Notes under the pieces: generated by a model
What the model saw: the letters and a program-made list of their open reading frames with translations, nothing else
Database searches by the model: none
What the model was told of the DNA's origin: nothing
DNA from: Streptococcus suis
Lineage (GTDB): Bacteria > Bacillota > Bacilli > Lactobacillales > Streptococcaceae
Assembly (NCBI GenBank): GCA_022354845.1
Contig: CP031970.1
Location: 1,240,001-1,304,000 of the forward strand
Direction of reading: 5' to 3'
Length of the DNA stretch: 64,000 nucleotides
Shown: positions 55,637-64,000 of the stretch, in pieces
Layout of the letters: every line of letters starts with the position of its first letter
Numbering within the stretch: position 1 is the stretch's first letter
Position numbers and translations under genes: made by a program

Positions 55637-56503
55637 ATGCTACGTTTCAGAAATATTCTGTTGATTGTATTCGGTGCTGGTTTATTTGCCTTTGGTTTGA
55701 ACTATCTGATCATGCCTAACCATTTATTTGAAGGCGGTGCGACAGGATTAAGTTTGATTGTTTACTATCTTTTTAAGGTACAGCCTTGGGTAATGAACAT
55801 TGTCATCAATATACCCTTATTCATCATTGGTTGGAAAATTCTGGGACGAAAAACACTCTATCTGAGCATTCTTGGAACCCTTAGTGTAACCGTTTGGTTA
55901 GCCTTATTTGAAAAGGTTCCATTTGCAATTGATTTACACGAAGACCTAATCCTTGTAAGCATCCTTGGGGGATTGCTCATTGGAATTGGTCTGGGCATTA
56001 TTTTCCGCTCTGGTGGGACAACTGGTGGTAGTGATATTGTTGCACGTATTGGTCACAAATACCTCCCCTATTCTATTGGCCAAATTATTTTCGCAATTGA
56101 TACCATTGTGTTAACATTGATTGTCCTTATTTTCCAAGATATTCGTCTGGTATTATACACACTTATGATGGTTGGTATCGCTTCTAAAATGATAGACATG
56201 GTAGCAGATGGTGGATATGGTAGCAAGGGTGTTATGATTGTTTCTGAGAAATCAGAAGAGCTTGCGCAAGCGATTGACCAAAAAATCGAACGTGGTATCA
56301 CCTTCATAAAGGCGCAAGGCTTTTATAGCAAAACCAATATCAATATGATTTATTCTGTAATCTATAAAAGTCAGTTACAAGAAATGAAAGAGCTGATTCA
56401 TCAAATAGATCCGCATGCCTTTATCACCATTACTGACGCACATGAGGTACTTGGCGAAGGGTTTACTTTAGATAAGAATAAACAACCTTTGCAACGTGAT
56501 TAA
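55637..56503 (+). CDS. YitT family membrane protein
   Basis: A 288-residue protein with five or six membrane segments and a C-terminal DUF2179 domain. The segment GLGIIFRSGGTTGGSDIVARI is the YitT signature. Function is unknown in streptococci. AAGGAGAGTG lies before the ATG. Divergent from tmk. Confidence 0.88.
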   Translation: MLRFRNILLIVFGAGLFAFGLNYLIMPNHLFEGGATGLSLIVYYLFKVQPWVMNIVINIPLFIIGWKILGRKTLYLSILGTLSVTVWLALFEKVPFAIDLHEDLILVSILGGLLIGIGLGIIFRSGGTTGGSDIVARIGHKYLPYSIGQIIFAIDTIVLTLIVLIFQDIRLVLYTLMMVGIASKMIDMVADGGYGSKGVMIVSEKSEELAQAIDQKIERGITFIKAQGFYSKTNINMIYSVIYKSQLQEMKELIHQIDPHAFITITDAHEVLGEGFTLDKNKQPLQRD

Positions 56504-56534
56504 TAAAACAACATAAGTTAAAAATGGTTAATAT

Positions 56535-56586
56535 AAAAAACACATGAAATCAATGCTTGTAGCAACAAAGATTTTATGTGTTTTTT
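56535..56586 (+). terminator. YitT gene terminator
   Basis: AAAAAACACAT/ATGTGTTTTTT arms closing a loop of about 30 bases with an inner GAAATC/GATTTT stem. Confidence 0.75.
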
Positions 56587-56688
56587 ACTAGCTTTATGCT
56601 AAGACTTTTCTATAAAATAAATATACTGTGGCTCTTCTTAACCACCGAGCGATAGGGCAATAAGTGCAATATTCATTTTAATCTATCC

Positions 56689-56871
56689 TTACTTACTTCT
56701 TTTTTCAGATATTTTAGTGACGATTAAGAAAAAGATATAAGATATAATTACAATGTAAGACAGAGGTCTCAAATATTCTTTATCGTAAGATAGGTATGAG
56801 TCAATGAACAAGATAATCGCTAAAGAAGATCAACTGATAGCTAGACAAATATTGAAGAAATCAGATTTCAT
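56689..56871 (-). pseudogene. Small membrane protein gene broken by one TGA
   Basis: AAGGATATCCT precedes an ATG at 56871. The frame reads MKSDFFNICLAIS, then TGA (56830-56832), then continues without break: SSLAIILFIDSYL...SYIVIISYIFFLIVTKISEKRSK to TAA. Without the TGA this is a 60-residue protein with two membrane helices and a basic tail, similar in style to those at 18 kb. A TGG-to-TGA change is the simplest history. Family unknown. Confidence 0.5.
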
Positions 56872-57056
56872 AGGATATCCTTCTTGTAATAAGTCAATTA
56901 TAAAAAATGATGGATTAATAAATGTAATGTAAGTGAATTCTGAATGCAACTTTATAATTTTATAATAGCAAGTATGTATACCTAAGTCAATCAAAAAGAG
57001 GTAACTTTTGTAAACATTTGGGCACAATATCATTCTTTCCAGTCATTTTACTACAA

Positions 57057-57106
57057 ATAAAAACACACGGCACTACATTGGGTATAATGTGGTACTATGT
57101 GTTTTA
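57057..57106. terminator. Terminator after telA
   Basis: AAAACACA/TGTGTTTT outer arms with inner ACATT/AATGT stem; T-runs on both sides. Confidence 0.65.
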
Positions 57107-57172
57107 TATTCTCTAGGCTAACTTCAAATTGTTAATTAGAAGTTGAGTCATCACACAAACGATATTTGGTTC

Positions 57173-58444
57173 TTATTGTGGGTTTTCCAATGGTTGCTCT
57201 GCCTCTGTTTGTGCTTCTTTTCCTTGGTCTAACAAGGCTGCAATAATTTTTTGGTCGCGTAATTTCACTGAGTCATTGATGGTCTCAGCAGAACGTACGA
57301 TAGCTGCCTCCAACTCACGACGTTTCTGACGTCCTTCATCAATAGCTGCGATGATACCATTATTTTGGGCAACCAAACTTTCTGCTAATTTGGTAACAGA
57401 TGCTACTGAAAGAGTCGGATTTTGGGCTATACGTTCCATCATTGGAATAGCTTCTTTTGATGTATCCGCTAGCATTTGAAGTGCCGCATTATTAGCATTG
57501 ACAATCGCATCTGCCGTTTGACTTGACTTGATAGATTGTTGCAAGATACCCAACTGTGCGATGGACAGTTTCATTGTAGGAATGGTATTGCGACGCAACA
57601 TTCCTAAGCGCTGTTTCATATCTGACGATACTTTTACTAGGTTACGCATTTGGGGAGTCGTTGTCCAAGCAACATACAAACGGCTCATATACTCAGAATG
57701 CTGCTGTTCAAGGATATTTGCCACTTCGGTCACGCGCGCCAATTTCTCAGAAGCAACTTGATACTCAACAGTAGTCGGTGCTAGGTTCGCAATCTGTTCT
57801 TGTGCTTGTTTCGCTCGTTCAGCCGCTTCCTGACCAGTCGCTTCAATAAAAGCGATAACTCCGACTAAATTCTCTATCGACTTGGTATTATTTTCAATCA
57901 AAAGCTCAGCAGAGACAATATTACGTGCCAACACTTCTTCCTGCTTGACCACACTGGCTGCCATGCTATCCATTTTCTTTTCAATTGTCTGAGAATCAAA
58001 GTAGAATTCCTGTAAATCATTCTTGGCTTGTTTGAACAAGCGTTGGAAGAAACCAGGTTTCTTTTCCAATTCCACCGAAGTGGAAATATCTTTATATTTC
58101 GCCACAAATCCATTCAATTCACGATTGGTATTGGCCAACAGTTCATCTACCTGTGGAATTTCAATCTTCTTCTGTTCTGACAAAATGTGATTGACCGTCG
58201 CGTTGACTTCTTCTACTGCTTCCTTACCAAAATCCAAGAGCGCATTTTGATTAGCCAAGAAATTATCAACCAACTGAGGTGCTTTTGCACGAATACCCGT
58301 CTGTTGCTCTAGCGTTAATTGAGCCAAAAACGATACTTTTTGACTATCTCCTGCAGGCGTAGCTTGGATGATTTCTGTCGTCTTATCTTTTACATTCAAA
58401 CTATTGCTTGCAATCTGATCAATATCAAAATTAAATCCTGACAT
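57173..58444 (-). CDS. telA: Toxic anion resistance protein, TelA family
   Basis: A 423-residue mostly helical cytoplasmic protein with the TelA/KlaA fold features: VSFLAQLTLEQQTGIRAKAPQLVDNF, the long coiled-coil middle, and RLYVAWTTTPQMRNLVKVSSDMKQRLGMLRRNTIPTMKLSIAQLG, the most conserved part. Named for tellurite resistance, but in Firmicutes the true role is unclear; envelope stress has been proposed. It is 5 bases after the xpaC-like gene and coupled to it. Confidence 0.88.
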   Translation of the reverse strand: MSGFNFDIDQIASNSLNVKDKTTEIIQATPAGDSQKVSFLAQLTLEQQTGIRAKAPQLVDNFLANQNALLDFGKEAVEEVNATVNHILSEQKKIEIPQVDELLANTNRELNGFVAKYKDISTSVELEKKPGFFQRLFKQAKNDLQEFYFDSQTIEKKMDSMAASVVKQEEVLARNIVSAELLIENNTKSIENLVGVIAFIEATGQEAAERAKQAQEQIANLAPTTVEYQVASEKLARVTEVANILEQQHSEYMSRLYVAWTTTPQMRNLVKVSSDMKQRLGMLRRNTIPTMKLSIAQLGILQQSIKSSQTADAIVNANNAALQMLADTSKEAIPMMERIAQNPTLSVASVTKLAESLVAQNNGIIAAIDEGRQKRRELEAAIVRSAETINDSVKLRDQKIIAALLDQGKEAQTEAEQPLENPQ

Positions 58445-58449
58445 CTTCT

Positions 58450-59247
58450 TTACTCCTCTTCCCTTTTCATCATACGTAGACTGACTTCAAAGTCTTGCAT
58501 ATCAGCTTCATTAAATTTCTTAATGGTATCGTCCAAATCCTTATCGAAACTTTCCATGGCCAATTTTGCCTGTGTCAAGCGTTCTTCTGCGTTGAAATAA
58601 TCTTTTGGCGATTTCTTTATTTTTACATATCCTTGTAAAATATCGTTAAATCGTTGCATGTTGGCCTCATGAATAGCTGTCAACTCTTCCTTTTTATCGC
58701 TTGTATTTTCTAGCTTTTCAAGAATAACAAGATTGTCTCTTTGGATATTGCAATAGGTTTCTAAAATCTCTGGCGCAATTTCTGAAATCATTGCTTTTTC
58801 ATCCATTACCTTACCACCACTAGGTGAAACTTGTTCACTCGTTTCTTTTTCTACCTTAGTTTCTGGTAATTTCAATTGGTATTTCAGTTGCAAAGTATCA
58901 ACAGCTTCTTTGCTTGCATAAGTGTCAAGGTATTTTCCAACCTTTTGATACAGTTGATCCAGTTCGAACAATTGACCTAGCAGGCGTTTACGCAACTGCA
59001 GGACTGACTGATTCTCTCCCTTTTCTGCTAGCAACTCTTGGTGTTTTTCATAGCCAGAACGAATTGAAAATATCAAGGTTTGTATTCGTTTTATTTGGTC
59101 ACTATTCAAGAATCTGTGGATGTCATCTCGTTTATAAACATATCCTACCAATAATCCTATTGGCACTAGAATATACCAATAATTAATAATAAAACTTAGC
59201 GCCAAAAGTAGCAAAAACCAATTGTATTTTTTATGATTGTGACCCAT
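58450..59247 (-). CDS. XpaC-like (5-bromo-4-chloroindolyl phosphate hydrolysis family) protein
   Basis: A 265-residue protein with one or two N-terminal hydrophobic segments (about 10-36) and a long coiled-coil-rich soluble part (about 50-265). XpaC proteins are regularly encoded next to TelA, as here. The family name comes from an observed phosphatase-linked phenotype in Bacillus, not a shown activity. Probably a membrane-bound partner of TelA. Confidence 0.82.
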   Translation of the reverse strand: MGHNHKKYNWFLLLLALSFIINYWYILVPIGLLVGYVYKRDDIHRFLNSDQIKRIQTLIFSIRSGYEKHQELLAEKGENQSVLQLRKRLLGQLFELDQLYQKVGKYLDTYASKEAVDTLQLKYQLKLPETKVEKETSEQVSPSGGKVMDEKAMISEIAPEILETYCNIQRDNLVILEKLENTSDKKEELTAIHEANMQRFNDILQGYVKIKKSPKDYFNAEERLTQAKLAMESFDKDLDDTIKKFNEADMQDFEVSLRMMKREEE

Positions 59248-59316
59248 AATGCCTCCACATACACGATATACATTATTATATCACATTCCTCTAAAATACT
59301 AGAAATATACCAAAAG

Positions 59317-59340
59317 AAAAAGCCAAGAAAAATCTTGACC
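59317..59340 (-). terminator. Terminator of the CBS-ACT gene
   Basis: Minus-strand GTCAAGA/TCTTGGC (one T-G pair) on a TTTT loop followed by TTTTTC. Confidence 0.75.
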
Positions 59341-59341
59341 T

Positions 59342-59998
59342 TTAGATATTTTTTGCGACTGTTGGAACGAGGCTGTCAACTTCAATTCCTGCATCTTCAA
59401 AGAGTGACCTAACTTCTTCTAGATCAACCTTCCCTTCAATTTGTACTTCAATGACTACTTTTCCTGATTTAGTAGCAATTTGTACAGTTGAGACGATATT
59501 ATATTCTTTGTCCGAAACCAGACGAATAATTTTTCCCAATTCCCCAGCTTTATTGTCAACGATGAAACGAGCACGAACTCCTTCTTCACCGTAACCAGAG
59601 ACTTGTAAAAATGAAGCAAATATATCGCGATCGGTAATCACACCATATAATTGGTCATTGTCAACGACAGGAAGAATACCCACTTTATTTTTGTACATCA
59701 AATAGGTAGCATCTTCAAGACTGGCATAAGCTGAAACAGTGATCACATCCTTGATCATGACATCCTTGACCTTGGTTTTATTGAGTAGATAGTTCATCTC
59801 ATAGATAGATAAACTAGTAGCTTTAGAAGGACTTGCCTCTGCAATAGTTCCCTCAGTCACCAAGCCGACCAATTTATCATTTTCAATGACAGGCAGACGG
59901 TGCAAATCCTGTTCACGCATGAGATCAGCAGCATGAGCAATCGTTGTCTCTGGAGAAATGTAAACAACCTTTCGAGTCATAAAATCTTTAACAGACAT
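59342..59998 (-). CDS. CBS-ACT domain protein (AcuB-like)
   Basis: A 218-residue cytoplasmic protein: two CBS domains (about 7-60 and 78-135; DLMREQDLHRLPVIENDKLVGLVTEG and LMYKNKVGILPVVDNDQLYGVITDRD) followed by an ACT-like domain (about 142-215). Such proteins bind adenine nucleotides and amino acids and act as sensors. The target is unknown. AGGAGGTATCTC precedes the ATG. Confidence 0.85.
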   Translation of the reverse strand: MSVKDFMTRKVVYISPETTIAHAADLMREQDLHRLPVIENDKLVGLVTEGTIAEASPSKATSLSIYEMNYLLNKTKVKDVMIKDVITVSAYASLEDATYLMYKNKVGILPVVDNDQLYGVITDRDIFASFLQVSGYGEEGVRARFIVDNKAGELGKIIRLVSDKEYNIVSTVQIATKSGKVVIEVQIEGKVDLEEVRSLFEDAGIEVDSLVPTVAKNI

Positions 59999-60027
59999 GA
60001 GATACCTCCTTAGTTTCCTATGGATTC

Positions 60028-60056
60028 ATTATAACACAAAAGCGAAAACGATTTCA
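60028..60056 (-). promoter_or_regulatory. Promoter of the CBS-ACT gene with cre-like site
   Basis: Minus-strand extended -10 TGTTATAAT (60028-60036). TGAAATCGTTTTCG (60043-60056) matches about 12 of 14 positions of the CcpA cre consensus where the -35 should be. The regulatory reading is tentative. Confidence 0.5.
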
Positions 60057-60118
60057 ATGTTTTGTAAAAATAATTGAAAATACTTCGTGTTTTCTTTTCT
60101 CATTCTTCCAGACAATTT

Positions 60119-61246
60119 TCAAGATAAACACTCGGCTAAAATAGAAACGGCCCTTTCTATCTCCTCTTCTGTAATGGTTAATGGGGGTAAGAGACGAATC
60201 ACATCACTTCCAGCCGTCAAGACGATTAGACCATTCTTACGTGCCTGTGTGACTATTGTGCCCAAATCACCAGTAACTTGGATTCCCAGCATCAAACCAA
60301 GCCCGCGGATGGCTACTACTGTTGGTAAGTTACCAAGCTGTTTTGCCAATTGATCTTGTAAGTAGCTAGCCTTAACACGAACTTTGGCAAGAAAATCTTC
60401 GGTCAGGATTTCCAACACTGCCTTACTACTGGATAGTACTAGTTTATTGCCCCCAAAAGTCGTACCATGACTACCGTAGGTAAAGGCCGTACCTAGAGCT
60501 GACTTTCCAAGCATGGCTCCAACGGGTAGACCATTGGCCAAGCCTTTGGCCAAGGTAATAATATCTGGTGAAATACCGTATTGCTGATATGCAAAAAGCG
60601 TTCCAGTTCGCCCAATTCCTGTTTGTACTTCATCGACAATAAGGAGGAGGCCTTGCTCTTTACAATAGTGGGCTAATTCCGCAACAAAATCCTTCTCAGC
60701 TGGAATGACACCTCCCTCACCTTGAACCAATTCTAACATAACAGCTGCAGTGTTTTCGGTAACCAATTGTTTTACAGACTCTAGATCATTGTAAATCGCA
60801 TAGTGAAATCCTTCAACAAGTGGTCCAAAACCAAGTTGTATTTTTTCTTGCCCTGTAGCTGACATCGCACCAAAGGTTCTTCCATGGAAGGATTGTTTAA
60901 AAGTAATAATGTCCGATTTACCTGAGAATTTACGAGCTAATTTTATGGCAGCTTCATTGCTCTCTGCTCCACTATTGCAGAAAAATGCCAAATAATCTTC
61001 ATCCCCAATCAATAAGTCTGCGACTTTTTCTTGGAGACTATTTTGATAGAGATTTGGACTATGCCAAATGGCTTCCAATTGCTCCGAGACTGCTTGCTTG
61101 ACTTGCTTATGGAAACCTAAATTTGTGACCCCAATTCCAGAAGAGAAGTCCAGATAGAAATTTCCTTCCTTATCCACCAAGTAATTGTCAGCTGCTTTGA
61201 TAAATTCAATGGATTCACGTTTGTAATTTTGAAATAGTTTTGTCAT
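60119..61246 (-). CDS. argD: Acetylornithine aminotransferase
   Basis: PLP enzyme converting N-acetylglutamate semialdehyde and glutamate to N-acetylornithine. The 375-residue protein has NSGAESNEAAIKLAR, SFHGRTFGAMSATGQ, VDEVQTGIGRTG and the PLP lysine in TLAKGLANGLPVG. The start at 61246 follows GGAGGTTCT. It is the last gene of argC-argJ-argB-argD. Confidence 0.95.
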   Translation of the reverse strand: MTKLFQNYKRESIEFIKAADNYLVDKEGNFYLDFSSGIGVTNLGFHKQVKQAVSEQLEAIWHSPNLYQNSLQEKVADLLIGDEDYLAFFCNSGAESNEAAIKLARKFSGKSDIITFKQSFHGRTFGAMSATGQEKIQLGFGPLVEGFHYAIYNDLESVKQLVTENTAAVMLELVQGEGGVIPAEKDFVAELAHYCKEQGLLLIVDEVQTGIGRTGTLFAYQQYGISPDIITLAKGLANGLPVGAMLGKSALGTAFTYGSHGTTFGGNKLVLSSSKAVLEILTEDFLAKVRVKASYLQDQLAKQLGNLPTVVAIRGLGLMLGIQVTGDLGTIVTQARKNGLIVLTAGSDVIRLLPPLTITEEEIERAVSILAECLS

Positions 61247-61254
61247 AGAACCTC

Positions 61255-61989
61255 CTACGCTAGACAAATCAAGGTGCCCCTGCTCAGATTGTCACTGATG
61301 AGTACTGTCTCAACCCCCGCTTGAACCGTTTGACTGGCTCCTTTTATTTTTGGAATCATTCCACCAGTAATAATCCCCGATTGGATTTTTTCTTCAATTT
61401 GAGTAGTATTTAAAGTTGGTAGGATTGCACCATCTTCTTTCACACCAGGTACATCTGTCATTAATATCAATCGTTCTGCTTTTAAGGCAACCGCTATTGC
61501 TGTGGCTACGTAGTCTGCATTGATATTTAACAATTGTTCATCACAAACACCCATTGAGCCAATCACTGGTATCATACCTTCTGACATAATCGCTTCTAAT
61601 GGCTGTGTATGGACCTTTGTAATCTGACCCACAAAGCCATACTTTTCTTGATTCAAATAATCAGCCTCAATTATTTTACCAAGACTTGATTTGATTTGAA
61701 TACTATCGCATCCTGCATTGTTTAAGCTACTGGTGATGCTTGGGCCAACGATTTGAAATAGGCTATATTCCACTAATTTCATGACATCATTGCTCGTCAC
61801 ACGTAGACCATCAATCTTCTCGACTGAGAGATGTTGCTCTGCCATTAATTTATCAATCGCAAAGCCACCACCGTGCACAACAACAATCTGTTTACCTTCT
61901 TTGTGCCACTGTTTGATTTGCTTCACGCAACTCTGAGATAGTTGTTGACTGGCCAATCCACCAATTTTTATAACGATACTGTTTTTCAT
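61255..61989 (-). CDS. argB: Acetylglutamate kinase
   Basis: Phosphorylates N-acetylglutamate. The 244-residue protein has IVIKIGGLA, VVHGGGFAID, DGLRVTS and NADYVATAIAVAL, the amino acid kinase family features. The start at 61989 follows GAGGTGTAAT. Whether it is arginine-inhibited cannot be told; it lacks the N-terminal helix of inhibited forms. Eight bases before argD. Confidence 0.95.
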   Translation of the reverse strand: MKNSIVIKIGGLASQQLSQSCVKQIKQWHKEGKQIVVVHGGGFAIDKLMAEQHLSVEKIDGLRVTSNDVMKLVEYSLFQIVGPSITSSLNNAGCDSIQIKSSLGKIIEADYLNQEKYGFVGQITKVHTQPLEAIMSEGMIPVIGSMGVCDEQLLNINADYVATAIAVALKAERLILMTDVPGVKEDGAILPTLNTTQIEEKIQSGIITGGMIPKIKGASQTVQAGVETVLISDNLSRGTLICLA

Positions 61990-62004
61990 ATTACACCTCA
62001 CTAA

Positions 62005-63198
62005 TTAGGTCCGATACAAAGCATTAATTTTTACATAGTCATAGGATAAATCGCATCCCCAAGCACGTCCGCTGGCCGATCCCATCTTTAGATGAACTTG
62101 GATATCAATAGTGCTTCCTTTGAGAACCTTTTGCATTTGCTGGCTATCAAACGACAAAGGACTTGAGTCTACCATGACTGGAATACCACATAGCTCAATA
62201 TCAATTGCGGTAGGATCAATCTCAACACCTGCATAACCAATTGCAGCAATAATTCTACCCCAGTTTGCATCCTCACCAAATATGGCTGTTTTGACTAAAC
62301 TTGAGCCTACTATACTCTTAGCCACCATCCGTGCAGCAAGTGGAGTTGTGGCTCCAGTCACATCTACTTGAATTAATTTTGTTGCTCCCTCGCCATCCTT
62401 GGCAATCATTTTAGCTAATTCTGTCATCACAAGATGCAACATGGAAACAAACTGCGCGTACTCTTGTGAGCCTTCCTGAATTTCTGCGGACGTAGCACAA
62501 CCATTCGCAAGGACCAAGACCATGTCATTGGTAGAAGTATCCCCGTCCACTGTAATCTGGTTAAAACTCGTTTCGACCTCTTCACTCAGAGCTTTTTGCA
62601 GAAGCGAACTTGAAATAGATGCATCGCAAGTAATGAAGGCTAACATGGTTGCCATATTGGGGTGAATCATACCTGATCCCTTGGCAACACCAGACATGGT
62701 CACCGTAGAACCAAAAATCTCTTCTTGAACTGTGATGGTTTTGGTTCCAGTATCTGTCGTTAAAATAGCTTGAGCAAACTGTTCCGCATGACCATCTAGG
62801 TCTAGCTGCTTTAAACCTGATGCAACAGTCTGGAGAGGTAAAAATTCCCCAATCACACCAGTTGAAGCAATCCCAACTAAATCCTTCTCAATCCCCAGTT
62901 GGTTTGCACTTGCTTCTTGCATAAACAAGGCATCTTCAAAGCCTTTTTGACCAGTACAGGAGTTTGCAACCCCAGAGTTTACTACAATTGCTTGCATCTG
63001 TTGCTTAGTCGCTATTGATTGTTTGGTAACAAGTAGCGGGGCTGCTATAACTTTATTGGTTGTATAAACACCTGCAACGCTGGCAGGAACTTTGGAAACA
63101 ATCCAGCCAAAATCTAGTTTTTCTTTCTTAAAACCTGCGTGGACTCCATCAGCTGTAAACCCTTCGGGACTCGCAATCGTGCCATCAATAATCTTCAT
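62005..63198 (-). CDS. argJ: Glutamate N-acetyltransferase / ornithine acetyltransferase
   Basis: ArgJ moves the acetyl group from N-acetylornithine to glutamate, closing the acetyl cycle, and in bifunctional forms also makes N-acetylglutamate from acetyl-CoA. The 397-residue precursor cleaves itself before the nucleophile Thr in SGMIHPNMATMLAF (about residue 190). Since no argA is in the window, the bifunctional form is plausible. The start at 63198 follows AAAGGATTG; a TTG two codons earlier is rejected. Confidence 0.95.
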   Translation of the reverse strand: MKIIDGTIASPEGFTADGVHAGFKKEKLDFGWIVSKVPASVAGVYTTNKVIAAPLLVTKQSIATKQQMQAIVVNSGVANSCTGQKGFEDALFMQEASANQLGIEKDLVGIASTGVIGEFLPLQTVASGLKQLDLDGHAEQFAQAILTTDTGTKTITVQEEIFGSTVTMSGVAKGSGMIHPNMATMLAFITCDASISSSLLQKALSEEVETSFNQITVDGDTSTNDMVLVLANGCATSAEIQEGSQEYAQFVSMLHLVMTELAKMIAKDGEGATKLIQVDVTGATTPLAARMVAKSIVGSSLVKTAIFGEDANWGRIIAAIGYAGVEIDPTAIDIELCGIPVMVDSSPLSFDSQQMQKVLKGSTIDIQVHLKMGSASGRAWGCDLSYDYVKINALYRT

Positions 63199-63210
63199 TT
63201 TCAATCCTTT

Positions 63211-64000
63211 CTAGATAAACGTTGGTAAATTGAGCAGACCAGCTGTTTCTTCAAAGCCAAATAATTGATTCATATTTTGAACAGCTTGTCCAGCTGCACC
63301 TTTTATCAAATTATCCAAGACTGCTACAACCGTTAAAATACCTGTTGTGGGGTTGTAAGCAAAACCAATATCTGTATAATTGGATCCAATCACATGATGT
63401 AAATCAGGTAAGTGTCGTCGGACACGTACAAAGGGTTTATCTTGATATGCCTCTTGATAGATCTCAAACAAGGCTTCCTCACTCAACTCATTTTCCAATT
63501 TCAAATATGCAGTAGCGACAATTCCACGAGAAAGAGGCAAAAGTGACGTTGAAAATTGAATATGCTCCACTCGCTCATCGAATTGTTGAAGCATTTGAAC
63601 AATTTCAGGAATATGCTGGTGCTTATTTAGTTTATAAGTCACATAATTCCCCTGAATATGAACAAAATGACTTGCTGAGGTTGGAACTTTACCAGCACCA
63701 CTCAAACCGCTCTTGGCATCAACAATCACACTACTTGGATCCACAATTTTCTTCTGTAATAAAGGAATCAATGCTAACTCCGTGGCAGTCGCATAACAAC
63801 CTGGATTTGCCACAAATTTTTGTGAGGTCAAATTAGAAAATTCTGTTAGTCCGTAAGAAAACTGTGCAATCACATCCTCACTAGCTGGTTCCTTTCCATA
63901 CCATTGTTTATAGGTTTTCGCAGGTAAACGATGATCCCCTGACAAATCGATGACTGGAAATTGATTTTGAACGAAGACAGTAGCTAAATCTTTGGAAATC
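63211..64000 (-). CDS. argC: N-acetyl-gamma-glutamyl-phosphate reductase, cut by the window edge
   Basis: Reduces acetylglutamyl phosphate with NADPH. The frame is open through base 64000, so the N-terminal coenzyme domain is outside. The visible 263 codons contain the catalytic Cys in FVANPGCYATATELAL, the conserved SGLSGAGK, and the C-terminal VVAVLDNLIKGAAGQAVQNMN. It heads argC-argJ-argB-argD; promoter and ARG boxes would lie outside. Confidence 0.95.
   Translation of the reverse strand, partial: ISKDLATVFVQNQFPVIDLSGDHRLPAKTYKQWYGKEPASEDVIAQFSYGLTEFSNLTSQKFVANPGCYATATELALIPLLQKKIVDPSSVIVDAKSGLSGAGKVPTSASHFVHIQGNYVTYKLNKHQHIPEIVQMLQQFDERVEHIQFSTSLLPLSRGIVATAYLKLENELSEEALFEIYQEAYQDKPFVRVRRHLPDLHHVIGSNYTDIGFAYNPTTGILTVVAVLDNLIKGAAGQAVQNMNQLFGFEETAGLLNLPTFI

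Noticed and set aside
56830..56832. In-frame TGA as a possible selenocysteine codon
   Set aside because: Streptococci are not known to use selenocysteine, no SECIS-like hairpin was seen, and the context is a membrane helix; a nonsense mutation is simpler.

Overview
The window looks like a chromosomal segment of a low-GC Streptococcus. Supporting signs are the gene families (GapN, class Ib NrdHEF, CoiA, YabA, PrsA, a ptsH-ptsI pair, an AlaS T-box region), strong TTGNNN/TATAAT promoters often with extended -10 TGN, and many hairpin-plus-T-run terminators. Large hairpin-rich intergenic repeats recall the S. suis group. The species is an inference. No rRNA, tRNA, CRISPR array, intact transposase or prophage was seen.

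Layout. 0-10 kb: a DUF1846 protein cut by the left edge, gapN, ptsHI, and an acnA-citZ-icd operon that turns citrate into 2-oxoglutarate. 10-14 kb: nrdH-nrdE and nrdF (class Ib ribonucleotide reductase) behind tandem NrdR-like boxes, with a 600-base repeat-filled gap between nrdE and nrdF. 14-19 kb: an accessory minus-strand block of membrane proteins with two CPBP proteases, an XRE regulator with its DUF3169 partner, a DUF3267 putative peptidase, three tiny membrane proteins and one frameshifted one. 19-33 kb: a PfkB kinase, a GT8 glycosyltransferase, alaS, a T-box leader sitting in front of a LURP-one gene, prsA, an O-methyltransferase, two small hypotheticals, pepF, coiA and metG. 33-35 kb: a decayed, gene-poor stretch containing a structured, type I toxin-antitoxin-like relic with a holin-like toxin peptide. 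35-43 kb: a third CPBP protease, two DUF975 paralogues, an APC permease, a large anchored surface protein, exoA and a CDF-like transporter. 43-47 kb: serC-GNAT-serA-ogt-arsC-like. 47-52.6 kb: an amino-acid-type ABC importer co-directional with a MtaA/URO-D-type methyltransferase and divergent from a LysR regulator. 52.7-60 kb: tmk-holB-yabA-rsmI, a YitT protein, a nonsense-broken small membrane gene, telA-xpaC and a CBS-ACT protein. 60-64 kb: argC-argJ-argB-argD, with argC cut by the right edge.

How the genes fit together. acnA-citZ-icd supply 2-oxoglutarate, hence glutamate, which is the acceptor consumed by ArgJ and the amino donor for SerC and ArgD. GapN and Icd both yield NADPH, which ArgC uses. 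This suggests a strain that makes its own glutamate, arginine and serine. The most unusual places are the toxin-like relic near 34.3-34.8 kb, the membrane-protease block at 14-19 kb, the T-box/LURP-one/alaS arrangement, and the ABC/methyltransferase/LysR locus.
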